From positions 810,100 through 874,099 of the forward strand of contig NZ_LVEM01000004.1 of the NCBI RefSeq assembly GCF_001641335.1: a DNA stretch of 64,000 bases. The letters run 5' to 3'. The DNA comes from Bradyrhizobium stylosanthis (GTDB taxonomy: Bacteria; Pseudomonadota; Alphaproteobacteria; Rhizobiales; Xanthobacteraceae). Position numbers and translations under genes: made by a program. Shown here piece after piece: positions 32,775-41,923 of the stretch (the stretch's first letter is position 1; the number at the start of each line of letters is the position of its first letter). The notes under the pieces are model-generated. The model saw only the letters and a program-made list of their open reading frames with translations, was not told the DNA's origin and searched no databases.

Positions 32775-34959
32775 AGTGCCGCCCCTTGTACGACTCGATG
32801 CGCTTCAGCGTCTTCGGATTGGCGCGGTTCAGCACGATACCGACGATCTTGCTCCGGAACACTTCGAGATCGAGGATGGCCTCGTTCACCGCCGCACGGC
32901 GGGTCTTGCCCCATTCGACCACATAGACGATGGCGTCGACCAGATGGCCGGCGGCCTTGGCGTCCGTCACCGGAAGCACGGGAGCGAGATCGACGAAGAT
33001 GTAGTCGTACTTCTTCTTCGCCACCTTGAGGAAATCCGACATCGACTGGGACGACAGCACATCGGCCGAATTGACCAGCCGCGCCCGCACGACCGACGGC
33101 AGGAAGTTGAGGTTGGATTGCCGGTCGACCTGGATGTGGTGCTCGAACTGCGCGGGATCGGCGAGGGCCTCGACGAGACCGGACTTGGCGCCGGGGGCGA
33201 GCTTCCGCGTCAGGGACTGGGTGTGCAGATCGCCATCAATCAGCAGCGTGCGATGCCCGGCGAGGGCAGCCAGGTGCGCGAGATTCGCGGCGACGGTCGT
33301 CTTGCCCTCCTTCGGGAGCGAGGAGACGACGGCAATGACGTTCGTTTCCCTGGTCAGGCGCGACAGGTCGACGGCGGTCTTGATGTTGCGCAGCGTTTCG
33401 GCGAATCGCGAGAACGGATGTTCGAGCGCGTATCGCGTCAACGCCGCCCCGCGCACGTCCGAGGACGACCCATCCGCGGCGTCGGGGCGAAGCTCCGGCA
33501 GGGTGCCAAGGCACTGCAGCGCCGTCTCGGCCTCGACCTCCGACGGCGTGCGCAGCACTTCGGTCAGCATTTCCTTGCCGACGGCACCGCCGAGGCCGAA
33601 GCACAGGCCTCCGATGAGGCCGCCCAGGAGCAGCAGGCCCGTCTTCGGCCAGCTCTTCTTGTCCGCCTTCTGGGCCGTGCTGATGATTCTGGCTTCGCTG
33701 ATCGGGAAACTCTGGTTCTGCGTCGCTTCCTGCAATTGCTGCAGGAAGTTGTTGTACAGCGTCCGGTAGGTGTCGGCGGCGCTCTCCAGATTGCGCAGCT
33801 TCACCTGGGCCTGGCTGGCGCTGCCGGATTGGCTCACGAGCTTGTTGAGATCCGCTTCCAGCGAACTCTCCCGGCTGCGCGCGATCTCGTAGTCGCTCTT
33901 GTAGGCGTCGGCGATGCGCTTGACCTCGTCCTTGATCGCCCGCCGCAGTTCCTGCATGCGGGACGCCAGGTTGACCGAGGCCTGGTGGTCCTTGCCGTAC
34001 TTGTTCGACCAATCGGCATACTGGGCGGCGAGATCGAGATATTGCGCGCGCAGTCGCGTGATCACGGTGTTGCTGAGCGCGTCCGTCACGGTCGGCTGAG
34101 CCAGATCCTGGTCCGTGATCGCGTTGATTCGGTCGAGCCTGGCCTTGGCTTCCGCGGTGCCGGCGCGCGCCTGGATCAACTGGGTGTTGACGTCGGAGAG
34201 CTGCTGCTCGTTCATCAAGCCCTTGCTCGTGCCGACGATGTTGTTCTCGGCCTTGAAGGTCTGGACCGCCCGATCGGCCTCCATCGCCTGCTGCTGCAGC
34301 TCGGCGCTTCGCCGTTGCAGCCATTCGCTGGCCCGCTTGGTGGACTGATACTTGGCTTCAAGGACGCTGGTCATGTACGCGTCCGCCAAGGCGTTGGCGA
34401 TCTTCGCTGCCTTCTCGGGCACCGTCGAGCGGAACGACATGGTCAGCACGTAGGTGACGCCGACACGCTCCACCTTCAGATTCTTCTTGAGGCTGGCGAC
34501 CACCATCCGCTTCACGAAATCCTTGGATTCCGGCTCGCCGAGACCGAGCAGATTGACGATCGTCCCGACGACGGAGGAGATCATGTCCGGCTGGGTGTAT
34601 TCGGGATCGCTGGTGAGGTTCAGCGAATCAACGACCGAGCGTACCAAATCGTCGGACGTGAGAATTTCGACCTGGCTCTCGACGAAGCCGGGATCGATCA
34701 GCGTGCTGTTCGCCGCGTCAGTCGACTTGTTCAGAACGGCCTGACGGGTATCGACGAGGATGCTGACGGAACTCGTGTAATAAGGTGTGGCGGTCAGCGC
34801 ATAGGCCACCACCACGGCCAGACACACGCCCACGACAGAGGCGATCAACGGCCACTGCCGACGAACGATGTCGAGCGTCCGCTCGAAGGTCAACACGGCC
34901 GTGTTGAGCGGCAACGACGAAGATTGTCCGGCGTCGAAGGTATTTCGCGGCTGATACAT
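32746..34959 (-). CDS. Wzc/GumC-type polysaccharide co-polymerase with tyrosine-kinase domain
   Basis: 737 residues. Two membrane helices (about 38-58 and 443-465) bracket a Wzz/coiled-coil periplasmic region. The cytoplasmic C-terminal half is a bacterial tyrosine kinase: Walker A SSLPKEGKTTVAANLA (Lys about 553), Walker A' LLIDGDLH, Walker B YIFVDLAPVLPVTDA, and a Tyr-rich tail YKGRHYSDYYVEQA that is the usual autophosphorylation cluster. It sets chain length and drives polymerisation/export with Wza. It heads a minus-strand group with the small membrane protein gene behind it and two secreted-protein genes in front. Confidence 0.93.
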   Translation of the reverse strand: MYQPRNTFDAGQSSSLPLNTAVLTFERTLDIVRRQWPLIASVVGVCLAVVVAYALTATPYYTSSVSILVDTRQAVLNKSTDAANSTLIDPGFVESQVEILTSDDLVRSVVDSLNLTSDPEYTQPDMISSVVGTIVNLLGLGEPESKDFVKRMVVASLKKNLKVERVGVTYVLTMSFRSTVPEKAAKIANALADAYMTSVLEAKYQSTKRASEWLQRRSAELQQQAMEADRAVQTFKAENNIVGTSKGLMNEQQLSDVNTQLIQARAGTAEAKARLDRINAITDQDLAQPTVTDALSNTVITRLRAQYLDLAAQYADWSNKYGKDHQASVNLASRMQELRRAIKDEVKRIADAYKSDYEIARSRESSLEADLNKLVSQSGSASQAQVKLRNLESAADTYRTLYNNFLQQLQEATQNQSFPISEARIISTAQKADKKSWPKTGLLLLGGLIGGLCFGLGGAVGKEMLTEVLRTPSEVEAETALQCLGTLPELRPDAADGSSSDVRGAALTRYALEHPFSRFAETLRNIKTAVDLSRLTRETNVIAVVSSLPKEGKTTVAANLAHLAALAGHRTLLIDGDLHTQSLTRKLAPGAKSGLVEALADPAQFEHHIQVDRQSNLNFLPSVVRARLVNSADVLSSQSMSDFLKVAKKKYDYIFVDLAPVLPVTDAKAAGHLVDAIVYVVEWGKTRRAAVNEAILDLEVFRSKIVGIVLNRANPKTLKRIESYKGRHYSDYYVEQA

Positions 34960-34965
34960 GCTGCT

Positions 34966-35547
34966 CTATCGCGGCAATTCGAGAGGAAGCGGGACGGGGG
35001 CGAACGGATTGCCGACATCCATGTTCCATTCTCCCTCAAATAAAGAGTTGGACTGGGGGGCCGGCTTGCTCTGTGACGAAATCTGAACAGGTGCGTCGCT
35101 CTCGATCGACGCATAGCCGGCACTCACCGACGAGTCCTGCAACTTCCGGACGTAATCGATAATGCTCTGCACGACTTTGGGCTCGATCGGGCCACAATGC
35201 TGCGCGGCCCGAGCCATGCCGCGTCCAATTGCCGACCGGCTCGACTCCGGAGCCAGCGACACCAATTTCCCGATCTGCGGGAGCAGATCGGGATCACTGG
35301 CCAGATATTCGGTGACCTTGCCTTCAATCTTGGTCTTGTCGTTCTTCGCGTATTTCAGGACATGCCCGGGATCGGCCGAGAAGAGGCGAAGCTCGACAGG
35401 CGGAGTCCTGAGCAGCAACGGCAAACAGTGTGCCGTCGCAGACGACACACTGGCCAGCGTCACGCACGCCACGGCTAGGATTGATCGTGCCAGGATCGGA
35501 GCACGCGAATGAAGGCCCAACAGGCGACTGCGGTCTCTACGAAGCAC
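34966..35547 (-). CDS. Small secreted protein A (paralogue of the gene at 36351)
   Basis: 193 residues, unknown family. A signal peptide (LARSILAVACVTLASVSSATA, about 19-39) is followed by a helical domain with SAIGRGMARAAQHCGPIEPKVVQSI. The gene at 36351-36980 has the same spacing: RAIGAGLGTAASTC...ATAMAIQEAV, so they are homologues. The C-terminus is Ser/Pro-rich. GTG 35547 is used with a weak GGTGAG. It lies 6 bp before wzc, so it is co-transcribed, and the protein is probably a periplasmic accessory of polymer export. Confidence 0.75.
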   Translation of the reverse strand: MLRRDRSRLLGLHSRAPILARSILAVACVTLASVSSATAHCLPLLLRTPPVELRLFSADPGHVLKYAKNDKTKIEGKVTEYLASDPDLLPQIGKLVSLAPESSRSAIGRGMARAAQHCGPIEPKVVQSIIDYVRKLQDSSVSAGYASIESDAPVQISSQSKPAPQSNSLFEGEWNMDVGNPFAPVPLPLELPR

Positions 35548-35650
35548 TGGGTCTCACCGTAGTTAAAGGATTAGCCGCGATTAGCGGATAAATACGGCAA
35601 GTCTTTGTGCATTGCAAAAGAAAACCGATCGGGACTTTTCGCGAGGCTCC

Positions 35651-36250
35651 TTACTTGCTCACGACTTCGGCAAAATCGCGATGATCTTGCTTGGCGATCG
35701 AAACCCAGAAGCGAGGATCCTCGCCGGATTCCATCGACACCCACTGATAGCTCGATCCGCGCCAATCGCGAACGTCGGAGGTGAGATTGTCCAAAACATA
35801 GTCACCGTCCTGCAGCCGCGCGATCAAGACGAGGTGTCCACCAGCGGGCGCATAGACCACCGCAAGACGCAATGCGCTCGCGGGCAAGCCCTTTTCGAGA
35901 AGCAGATGACGCTTGGTGATCGCGTAGTCGTTGCAATCTCCCGACGACGGCGAGATGGTCCAGCGCGCCAGCAGCGGCTCGGTCGATTTCGTCGCAGGCG
36001 AGATCGCCTGGTTCACGCTCGCGTTGACCTCTTCGAGCATCGCAAAGGCGACGTCGCGGGCCGGCAACTGCGCCTCAGGCGAGCTCCGCTCGCACTCGCG
36101 CGAATAGTTGATGCAGAATTTCACAAACTGCAACGGAGCCAGAACGTTCTGCGACTCCTTCAGAAAGACGCCCTTGCTCGTCGCTTGCTCGGCCGCAAGG
36201 CACGGCAACGAAGAACTCAGAACCAACAGGGCTACAACCAGACGCTTCAT
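35651..36250 (-). CDS. Bacterial transglutaminase-like cysteine peptidase (BTLCP)
   Basis: 199 residues. A signal peptide (MKRLVVALLVLSSSLPCLAA) precedes a single BTLCP domain. The triad is readable: Cys106 in SSGDCNDYAITKRHLL, His139 in PAGGHLVLIARL, Asp154 in DYVLDNL. LapG, which cleaves adhesins in the periplasm, is of this family, and family members are common in polysaccharide loci. Its position between two homologous secreted proteins suggests it may process one of them. That is inference. Confidence 0.9.
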   Translation of the reverse strand: MKRLVVALLVLSSSLPCLAAEQATSKGVFLKESQNVLAPLQFVKFCINYSRECERSSPEAQLPARDVAFAMLEEVNASVNQAISPATKSTEPLLARWTISPSSGDCNDYAITKRHLLLEKGLPASALRLAVVYAPAGGHLVLIARLQDGDYVLDNLTSDVRDWRGSSYQWVSMESGEDPRFWVSIAKQDHRDFAEVVSK

Positions 36251-36350
36251 TACCGCCTCCCGCGATACACTTGATCGCTAGACGGTAGCCTCGAAACTTC
36301 TCAACCCAATTGCGCAATTTCGTAAAATTGCGCGTAATTGGCGCGCTCGC

Positions 36351-36980
36351 TCAGTTCGTCGGGCTGGTTTGAGCGAGCGGATTGATCGAGGTGACCGAGG
36401 CTGCCGAGAAGAACGTCGCCGTCGACGGAGCCGAAGCCCCGGTAAAAGTTGTGCTCGTTGAACTACTTACCGAGCCAGCGGCCGGCGCCGCCGTGCTGGC
36501 GCGCCCACCTCCCGCGATCGATTCGCCATTCGGGTCGGAGCCGGGAATCGCGGTGGTCGGAACATCGCCAGTGATGCTTACAAAAGACTGAATCAGGTCG
36601 TTGTTCTCGGTCTTCAGGACGGCTTCCTGGATGGCCATCGCGGTCGCCGGATGACTCAGCACGCAGGTCGATGCTGCCGTTCCGAGTCCTGCGCCGATCG
36701 CGCGGTTCTGCGCCGGGGAACTGGCGCTCGAGAGCGAGCCGATGCCTTCCACCGTCTCGGGACGCATCGTGGCGAAATCGCGAACCGCCGCGGAGAGTCT
36801 GCCTTCCTCACCTTCAGCGATTCCTGCGAGCAGCCCGGCGGGATTGTCGAGAAACTGAGTTGCCTTTTCGGCGGTCACACCTGCGGCAGCGGGCGCGCAG
36901 GCTACGTCGACGGCTGTCGCCGCGTTGGATGTCGATGGTGCCAGCAGCAATGCAATCACCAACCCGGGTATCATGCGCAT
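36351..36980 (-). CDS. Small secreted protein B (paralogue of the gene at 34966)
   Basis: 209 residues, unknown family. Signal peptide MRMIPGLVIALLLAPSTSNA, then VDVACAPAAAGV and the motif NRAIGAGLGTAASTCVLSHP shared with secreted protein A, then a Ser/Thr/Ala-rich disordered tail. Start is uncertain: ATG 36980 is used, but ATG 37013 adds 11 residues. It may share a promoter with the BTLCP gene 100 bp downstream. Confidence 0.7.
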   Translation of the reverse strand: MRMIPGLVIALLLAPSTSNAATAVDVACAPAAAGVTAEKATQFLDNPAGLLAGIAEGEEGRLSAAVRDFATMRPETVEGIGSLSSASSPAQNRAIGAGLGTAASTCVLSHPATAMAIQEAVLKTENNDLIQSFVSITGDVPTTAIPGSDPNGESIAGGGRASTAAPAAGSVSSSTSTTFTGASAPSTATFFSAASVTSINPLAQTSPTN

Positions 36981-37074
36981 CTGGGAACCCCAATTCCTTC
37001 CAAGAAAAGACATGTGTCAGACATACAGGATTTTAGAAGATGCGATTGACTATATTTAACGGATGGTAAACTGC

Positions 37075-38418
37075 CTAGCGTCTTTGCGGACGTCGTGTCG
37101 TCGAGATCGATTGCGCCAGGCCGCAGCCTGAAATAGCCGCGAACACCACTGCAAAGCCAGCAATTTGTAGCGAGAAATCGATACACGAATGCAACACTCC
37201 GAGCAGAAACACCGAAGCGGCCATTGCAGGAATTTCCCGGTCACGAAGTCGCGAGAAGGCGCCCCACAGCATTCGCGCCCAAAAGAAAGCCGCGATGACG
37301 CATATTGTCGCTCCCAGGGGAAGTCCGACCGACACGATCATTTCCAGCGGCGTGCTGTGCACCTTGTCCCAGATGCCCTGACTGCCGAGACTTTCCGGAC
37401 GGTAGGGCGGAAATGCAGTCTCGAAATTTCCGACGCCGATGCCGAACAATTCGTGCCCACGCAGCATCTCGAGTGCGGTCCGATAGACTTCCGCACGCTG
37501 ACCGTCGGTTAGGCCGAACAGACCGACCCGTCCGATCACGCTGCCGCCGATCACCAGGAAACCCACGATTGTGGCCGCCGCGATCGCTCCCGTGGCCAGC
37601 CAGTAATGCCTGGATTGGAACCGAAGTTGCATGAGATGGAGATTGGCGAGGCAGGCAAGGCTCAACAGAGTGAGCAGAACTCCGGCCCGAGAGCCTGTCA
37701 TGCCAGTGGCGACAAGACATGTCAGAAATCCGACAGCGAGAGTGGCCGGATGGTCTGTGAATGAGTAGTCATGGCGCGACGGCTTGGACATCAAGGCGTT
37801 CGATACAATCGGGGCCAGACGGCCCAGGAACAAAACCGAGCAACTGCCCCAAAAAACGGCAGCCGTGTTGCGGTTCACGAACGTTCCCGTCGCATAGGGG
37901 AGATAATATTCCTTGCTCCGCCAGAGCAGCATGGTCGGCGCCGCGAGATGCGCGAGGATTCCGTAGAGCGCATAGGCAAATCCCGCGTATGCGATCGCTT
38001 TCAACACCTGCCTCGCCACCTGCTCGTCAGTGGCAAGCAGATAGGCCCGCAACAACGTGAGTCCGAACAGCAGGCTGGAGCCGAAGGCAATCCAGGGCAC
38101 CGATGCAGTCGCGGAAATGCGATTTGGCTCCGTCATCCCCGCGACATCCCTGGCAATCCGCCAGGAAGGATCGGCGAGCGCATCACTCGCCCCGGGGGAG
38201 ATTTGAAGAATCGTGAGTGCACATAATAGCAGCAGGATCGCCCCAACCGGTCCGACAATCCAGAGGTCCGAGTTGCAAACGCGGGAAAGATTGGCGGTCA
38301 ACAAGCTTGCGATCAGAAGCGCCGTCCAGATCCAGATCCAGACCAGATCGACCGACCCGAAGGGCAAAGGGGCCAATACGAAGACTACAATCGCGATGAA
38401 CCGGGATATACGAAGCAC
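37075..38418 (-). CDS. O-antigen ligase/Wzy-type polymerase
   Basis: 447 residues with about ten to twelve membrane helices. The large periplasmic loop has YATGTFVNRNTAAVF and the Wzy_C-like segment GVGNFETAFPPYRPES followed by DKVHSTPLEMIVSVGLPLG, with the His that marks ligases. This class either polymerises repeat units or ligates polymer to an acceptor. It is divergent from a second Wzy-like gene at 38564, so the two may divide those jobs. Confidence 0.85.
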   Translation of the reverse strand: MLRISRFIAIVVFVLAPLPFGSVDLVWIWIWTALLIASLLTANLSRVCNSDLWIVGPVGAILLLLCALTILQISPGASDALADPSWRIARDVAGMTEPNRISATASVPWIAFGSSLLFGLTLLRAYLLATDEQVARQVLKAIAYAGFAYALYGILAHLAAPTMLLWRSKEYYLPYATGTFVNRNTAAVFWGSCSVLFLGRLAPIVSNALMSKPSRHDYSFTDHPATLAVGFLTCLVATGMTGSRAGVLLTLLSLACLANLHLMQLRFQSRHYWLATGAIAAATIVGFLVIGGSVIGRVGLFGLTDGQRAEVYRTALEMLRGHELFGIGVGNFETAFPPYRPESLGSQGIWDKVHSTPLEMIVSVGLPLGATICVIAAFFWARMLWGAFSRLRDREIPAMAASVFLLGVLHSCIDFSLQIAGFAVVFAAISGCGLAQSISTTRRPQRR

Positions 38419-38563
38419 TGAATTTCTATCGGCAAGCTGCGGAATCGGCGATCACTTCATTAAGCCAGACGTGTAGAATGACCAAAATCGAGACAATTTG
38501 CTACGCTATCGACCAGGCCTATCGGTCTCTGACAGCACGCGCGATCTAACCGAAGGCCCTACG

Positions 38564-39880
38564 ATGGATCAACCTACAACGCCGCTCGCCGAAAAGCGCG
38601 AGTCCGCACTTTCGGTCTGGGCGCTGCCTACCCTCGAAGGCTGCGCGGTGCTGCTGTATTTCAGCCGCGACGCCTTCGCCGGCGTGTTTCGCTACTACGC
38701 GAGCCTCACGCATCTGGACGCCCTCTGGTTCGTTCCCGACTTGTTTGCATTCGCCTGCGTCGCGGCGTTCACGTACAGATATGCGTTCAAGCAGGGCAAC
38801 ATCATCGCCATCCTGCTCGTTCTTTATACGATCTTCGCGCTGTTTCTCGGCTGGGTGTTCCTGGGGGAGACGAAGGGGCTCGCCTCCTCGATGAAGATGA
38901 TCGCGCCGGCTTTCGTCGGATTCTGCTTCTGCGGCCGCGAGTTCAAGGACCAGAAGCTGCTCCTGAACGTCATCTATTTTCTGTTCTTCGCGTCGATGAT
39001 CGGGATCTTCTGGTCCGCGCATTCGCGGCTGCCGTGGGTCGCCTTCTCATACGAATCCTTCGGCGCGACGCGCACCGCGGCGCGGCTGTGGTGGACGGGC
39101 GGCGAAAGCCGCATCTCGGGGTTCGCCGCCGACAGCACCATGGCTGCGTATTTCGTGCTGATCACCTATGTGTTCACGTCGATTCGCAAGAGCGTGCTCT
39201 GGTGCCTGCTTTGGGCAGGTCCCGCCCTCTATGCGATCCAGGTTTCGACCAACAAGACCGCGCTGGGCGTCCTGGTGATCTATATCGGTGCCCTGCTGCT
39301 GGTTCGCGCGTTCGACGAACGCCACCGTTTCGCTGCGCTTCGTTCGCTCGCGCTCTGGTCCTTTACCTGCCTGCTCGTCCCGCCGGCCTTGATGCTGGCG
39401 TTCAGCGGGACCAATCTCGGCAGAGTCGCCAAGAGCCTGTACAGCCTGCAGGACCGCATCAACAACAGCTGGCAGCTGCCGTTCGTCTACATGAACGACC
39501 TGATGCCGCTGGGATATTTCACCGGTTGTGGCCTCGGCTGCTTCAACTATCCGCAGCAGCTGTTCTCGAACAAGGTCAGCTACTACGTGCCGGTGGATAA
39601 TTTCTACATCGGAACCTACCTGATGTTCGGTCCGATCTTCGTGCTCTTCGTGGTTTTCGTGATCATGGCCGTGGCCAGGACCCGCGACATCTACAAGCTC
39701 ACCGCCATCTTTGTGATGAACTTCTACACCATAACCGTTCTCGGTTACGGTCCTGCGAGCGGTCTGCTGGTGATCACCATGGCGTTCAGTGAAGTTTTCG
39801 GCAAGGCGTCGCCGCTGCCACGCGCGAACCGCAATGCCATGACACCGCCGCCGCAACTGCTGAAGGTTGCAAGCGGGTGA
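38564..39880 (+). CDS. Wzy-like polysaccharide polymerase
   Basis: 438 residues, about eleven membrane helices. It contains FAADSTMAAYFVLITYVF, RINNSWQLPFVYMNDLMP and GCGLGCFNYPQQLF, resembling the large loop of O-antigen polymerases, though less like ligases than the gene at 37075. Start ATG 38564 has GAAGG upstream; the frame is open to 38498 but that part is not convincing. The stop overlaps the start of the acyltransferase gene (TGATG), so the two are translationally coupled. Confidence 0.78.
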   Translation: MDQPTTPLAEKRESALSVWALPTLEGCAVLLYFSRDAFAGVFRYYASLTHLDALWFVPDLFAFACVAAFTYRYAFKQGNIIAILLVLYTIFALFLGWVFLGETKGLASSMKMIAPAFVGFCFCGREFKDQKLLLNVIYFLFFASMIGIFWSAHSRLPWVAFSYESFGATRTAARLWWTGGESRISGFAADSTMAAYFVLITYVFTSIRKSVLWCLLWAGPALYAIQVSTNKTALGVLVIYIGALLLVRAFDERHRFAALRSLALWSFTCLLVPPALMLAFSGTNLGRVAKSLYSLQDRINNSWQLPFVYMNDLMPLGYFTGCGLGCFNYPQQLFSNKVSYYVPVDNFYIGTYLMFGPIFVLFVVFVIMAVARTRDIYKLTAIFVMNFYTITVLGYGPASGLLVITMAFSEVFGKASPLPRANRNAMTPPPQLLKVASG

Positions 39881-41052
39881 TGGCTCTTCTGGAACGGCCA
39901 TCGGGTCCGGAACGGGCGAAGGATCTCGCCAAGAAGATATCCGAAGGCAGGCACAATATCTTCGCGCAGCACGGCTCCGCCGCCCAGGCCCGGCTCTTTG
40001 AACCGTCGATACAGGGGCTGCGCGGCCTTGCTGCGCTCAGCGTCCTGCTCGTCCATCTCTATGACATGCCCCTCACGGCCGGCTTCCTGCCACAGGTGCC
40101 GTCGTGGTTCGATGCCATCATCGGAACCTTCGGCCGGGGGGTCGAAGTGTTCTTCATGATCAGCGGCTACCTGATCCCGGCGAGCCTCGTCCGGCATCAA
40201 CTGGTCTCGAAATTCTTCCTCGACCGCTGCCTGCGCATCCTTCCCGTCTTCGTCATCCTTCATCTCGCTTTGTTCGTCGTCGGGCCGCTGGTCGGATACA
40301 AGTTCTTCAGGGGGATCGACGCGCTGGAATATGCGAAGATCTTCCTCGCGAACCTGTTCTTCCTTCCCGACATTCTGAACCTGCCGCTCGGGCAGCAGAA
40401 TGCATGGACGCTGACATACGAGTGGATCTTCTATCTGTGGTTCGCGGCGGCCTTCTATTTCGCGACGCGCTCCCGGCTGGTCACCGCCCTGCTCGTTGTG
40501 ACGGGCGTCGTCACCGTTCTCTGGTTTCCGATCTCGGCCTATTTCCTGATCGGATTCGCGCTAAGGGCGATCGACCTGCGTATCGGAGCGCGCGGCATAT
40601 CGGGGCTGCTGCTCAGCGTCGCGTGCCTGGCGCTGATGTACATGCTGCTGGAGTATGTTCATCCGTTCCTGGGGCTGCTTCCAGGCCTGATCCTGTTTTC
40701 GACGGTCCTGAACCCGACCTCGTCCTTTGCGCAGCTGATGTCGAGGGCCACACCACAATTCGTGGGCAAGATCAGCTACAGCCTCTATCTCGTTCACCCG
40801 TTCGCGCTCTACCCGCTGCAGGTCATCGGAGCACGGCTGGTTTCCCAGGGCTATTCACCCTGGATGGTCTGGCCCATGTTCGTAATTGTCGGGCTGCTGA
40901 CCTCCGTCATCGCCTCGACGATCACCTATGAGTTGATCGAGGTCCGGCTGCGGAATGCCATCGCAGCCCTGCTTGGCACGCACGATCGCAAGATCGCGGC
41001 CGAGGTCCAGAGTGCGGCCGCCGGCGACATGCGCGACCACGCCAGATCTTGA
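39880..41052 (+). CDS. Acyltransferase-3 family membrane O-acyltransferase
   Basis: 390 residues. About ten membrane helices. EPSIQGLRGLAALSVLLVHLY carries the catalytic-type RxxA and His; FFMISGYLIPASL and SYSLYLVHPFALYPLQ are typical of OafA/ExoZ-like acetyl- or succinyl-transferases. It would add acyl groups to the polysaccharide repeat unit on the lipid carrier. Coupled to the Wzy-like gene through a 1-bp overlap. Confidence 0.9.
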   Translation: MALLERPSGPERAKDLAKKISEGRHNIFAQHGSAAQARLFEPSIQGLRGLAALSVLLVHLYDMPLTAGFLPQVPSWFDAIIGTFGRGVEVFFMISGYLIPASLVRHQLVSKFFLDRCLRILPVFVILHLALFVVGPLVGYKFFRGIDALEYAKIFLANLFFLPDILNLPLGQQNAWTLTYEWIFYLWFAAAFYFATRSRLVTALLVVTGVVTVLWFPISAYFLIGFALRAIDLRIGARGISGLLLSVACLALMYMLLEYVHPFLGLLPGLILFSTVLNPTSSFAQLMSRATPQFVGKISYSLYLVHPFALYPLQVIGARLVSQGYSPWMVWPMFVIVGLLTSVIASTITYELIEVRLRNAIAALLGTHDRKIAAEVQSAAAGDMRDHARS

Positions 41053-41069
41053 TGGTCAGGTCTTGATCG

Positions 41070-41279
41070 TCAGGGGCGACGGCGTGAGGGATGCTTCACC
41101 TGGGCTGCCTCGACGGCAAGCTTCTTGGCTGGTGCGGTACGCCGCTTTTTCGGCACGATGCTGGGCGAGATCGTCTCTGGCGGAGCGTCTTCACCGAACA
41201 TCTCGATGTAATGCGCCAGAGGCATGTAGCCCGCGTCGACAAGCGCCCTCGCGCTATCGCGCGTGAGTTTCGCCTTCAT
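41070..41279 (-). CDS. Small conserved protein (MKAKLTRDSARALVDAGYMP type)
   Basis: 69 residues, basic C-terminal tail, no signal peptide. The start is certain from a long AAGGGGAGGGAGGA ribosome-binding site. A similar N-terminal phrase occurs, as far as I recall, in small bradyrhizobial proteins of unknown function, often near polysaccharide genes. It stands on the opposite strand to its neighbours. Confidence 0.65.
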   Translation of the reverse strand: MKAKLTRDSARALVDAGYMPLAHYIEMFGEDAPPETISPSIVPKKRRTAPAKKLAVEAAQVKHPSRRRP

Positions 41280-41923
41280 TCCTCCCTCCCCTTGGTTAAC
41301 CCGGATCTTCTATTTTCACGCCTTTTGACCAGCCTAGGCCCGGAACGGTAAAAGGTGCGTTGACCATTTGCCCGGAATCCGGCAATCGCGCCGCGAAGGC
41401 TAAGATCGAATGAACGGCACGATCGGCCTTCGCCTGCGACGACCAGCCTTGCGCCGATGCGTCAGGAGGGAACCGTACGGGCTGAAACCCGGCCGTCCAG
41501 TTGGACTTTCGACGGACGGCGCATGGCCTCCCACCGCGCCAGCCCTGCCGACTCTCGATCTGCGCGATCGCGATGGAAGCCAGCCAGCCGATCGCCTCAC
41601 GACACAGGTAAACGACAAGCCGACACGCGCGTCGCATCCGGGATGCCTCCCTGCATTCCGGCCGCGCGCGATATCAACCCTCCGGCCGCTCTGAATCACG
41701 CCTCTCTATCCCGGCCACCGCGTGCCGGGACCTGACCCGAAAGCGCTCTTGCGCAATCGGTTCTGACAACGTGCCTGCCTGCGATGAGGCACAGCGGCTA
41801 AAACTTCGGCGGAGCAACGAAACGATCGAACGTTTTCGCGCATAACGAGCAAACACTATTCCGCGCGATGACGCTTCGCCTTTGACACCGCTCGGATGAT
41901 GTGCTTGCCCTGCGCCATCACGG
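41280..41923. other. Intergenic region upstream of the Wzx-like gene
   Basis: 644 bp without a convincing gene. Short open frames near 41410-41735 have no ribosome-binding site and no recognisable product. A 7-bp hairpin tcccggc/gccggga lies at 41709-41730. The last 120 bp presumably carry the promoter of the flippase gene; the first part carries that of the small gene at 41070. Confidence 0.4.

Noticed and set aside
32695..35043. Long + strand open frame of about 780 codons
   Set aside because: It mirrors the Wzc gene in the opposite strand and has no domain signature.
41342..41361. Possible EcfG promoter near the small gene at 41070
   Set aside because: Spacing between GGAAC and CGTT is again 11 bases and the orientation is wrong for that gene.
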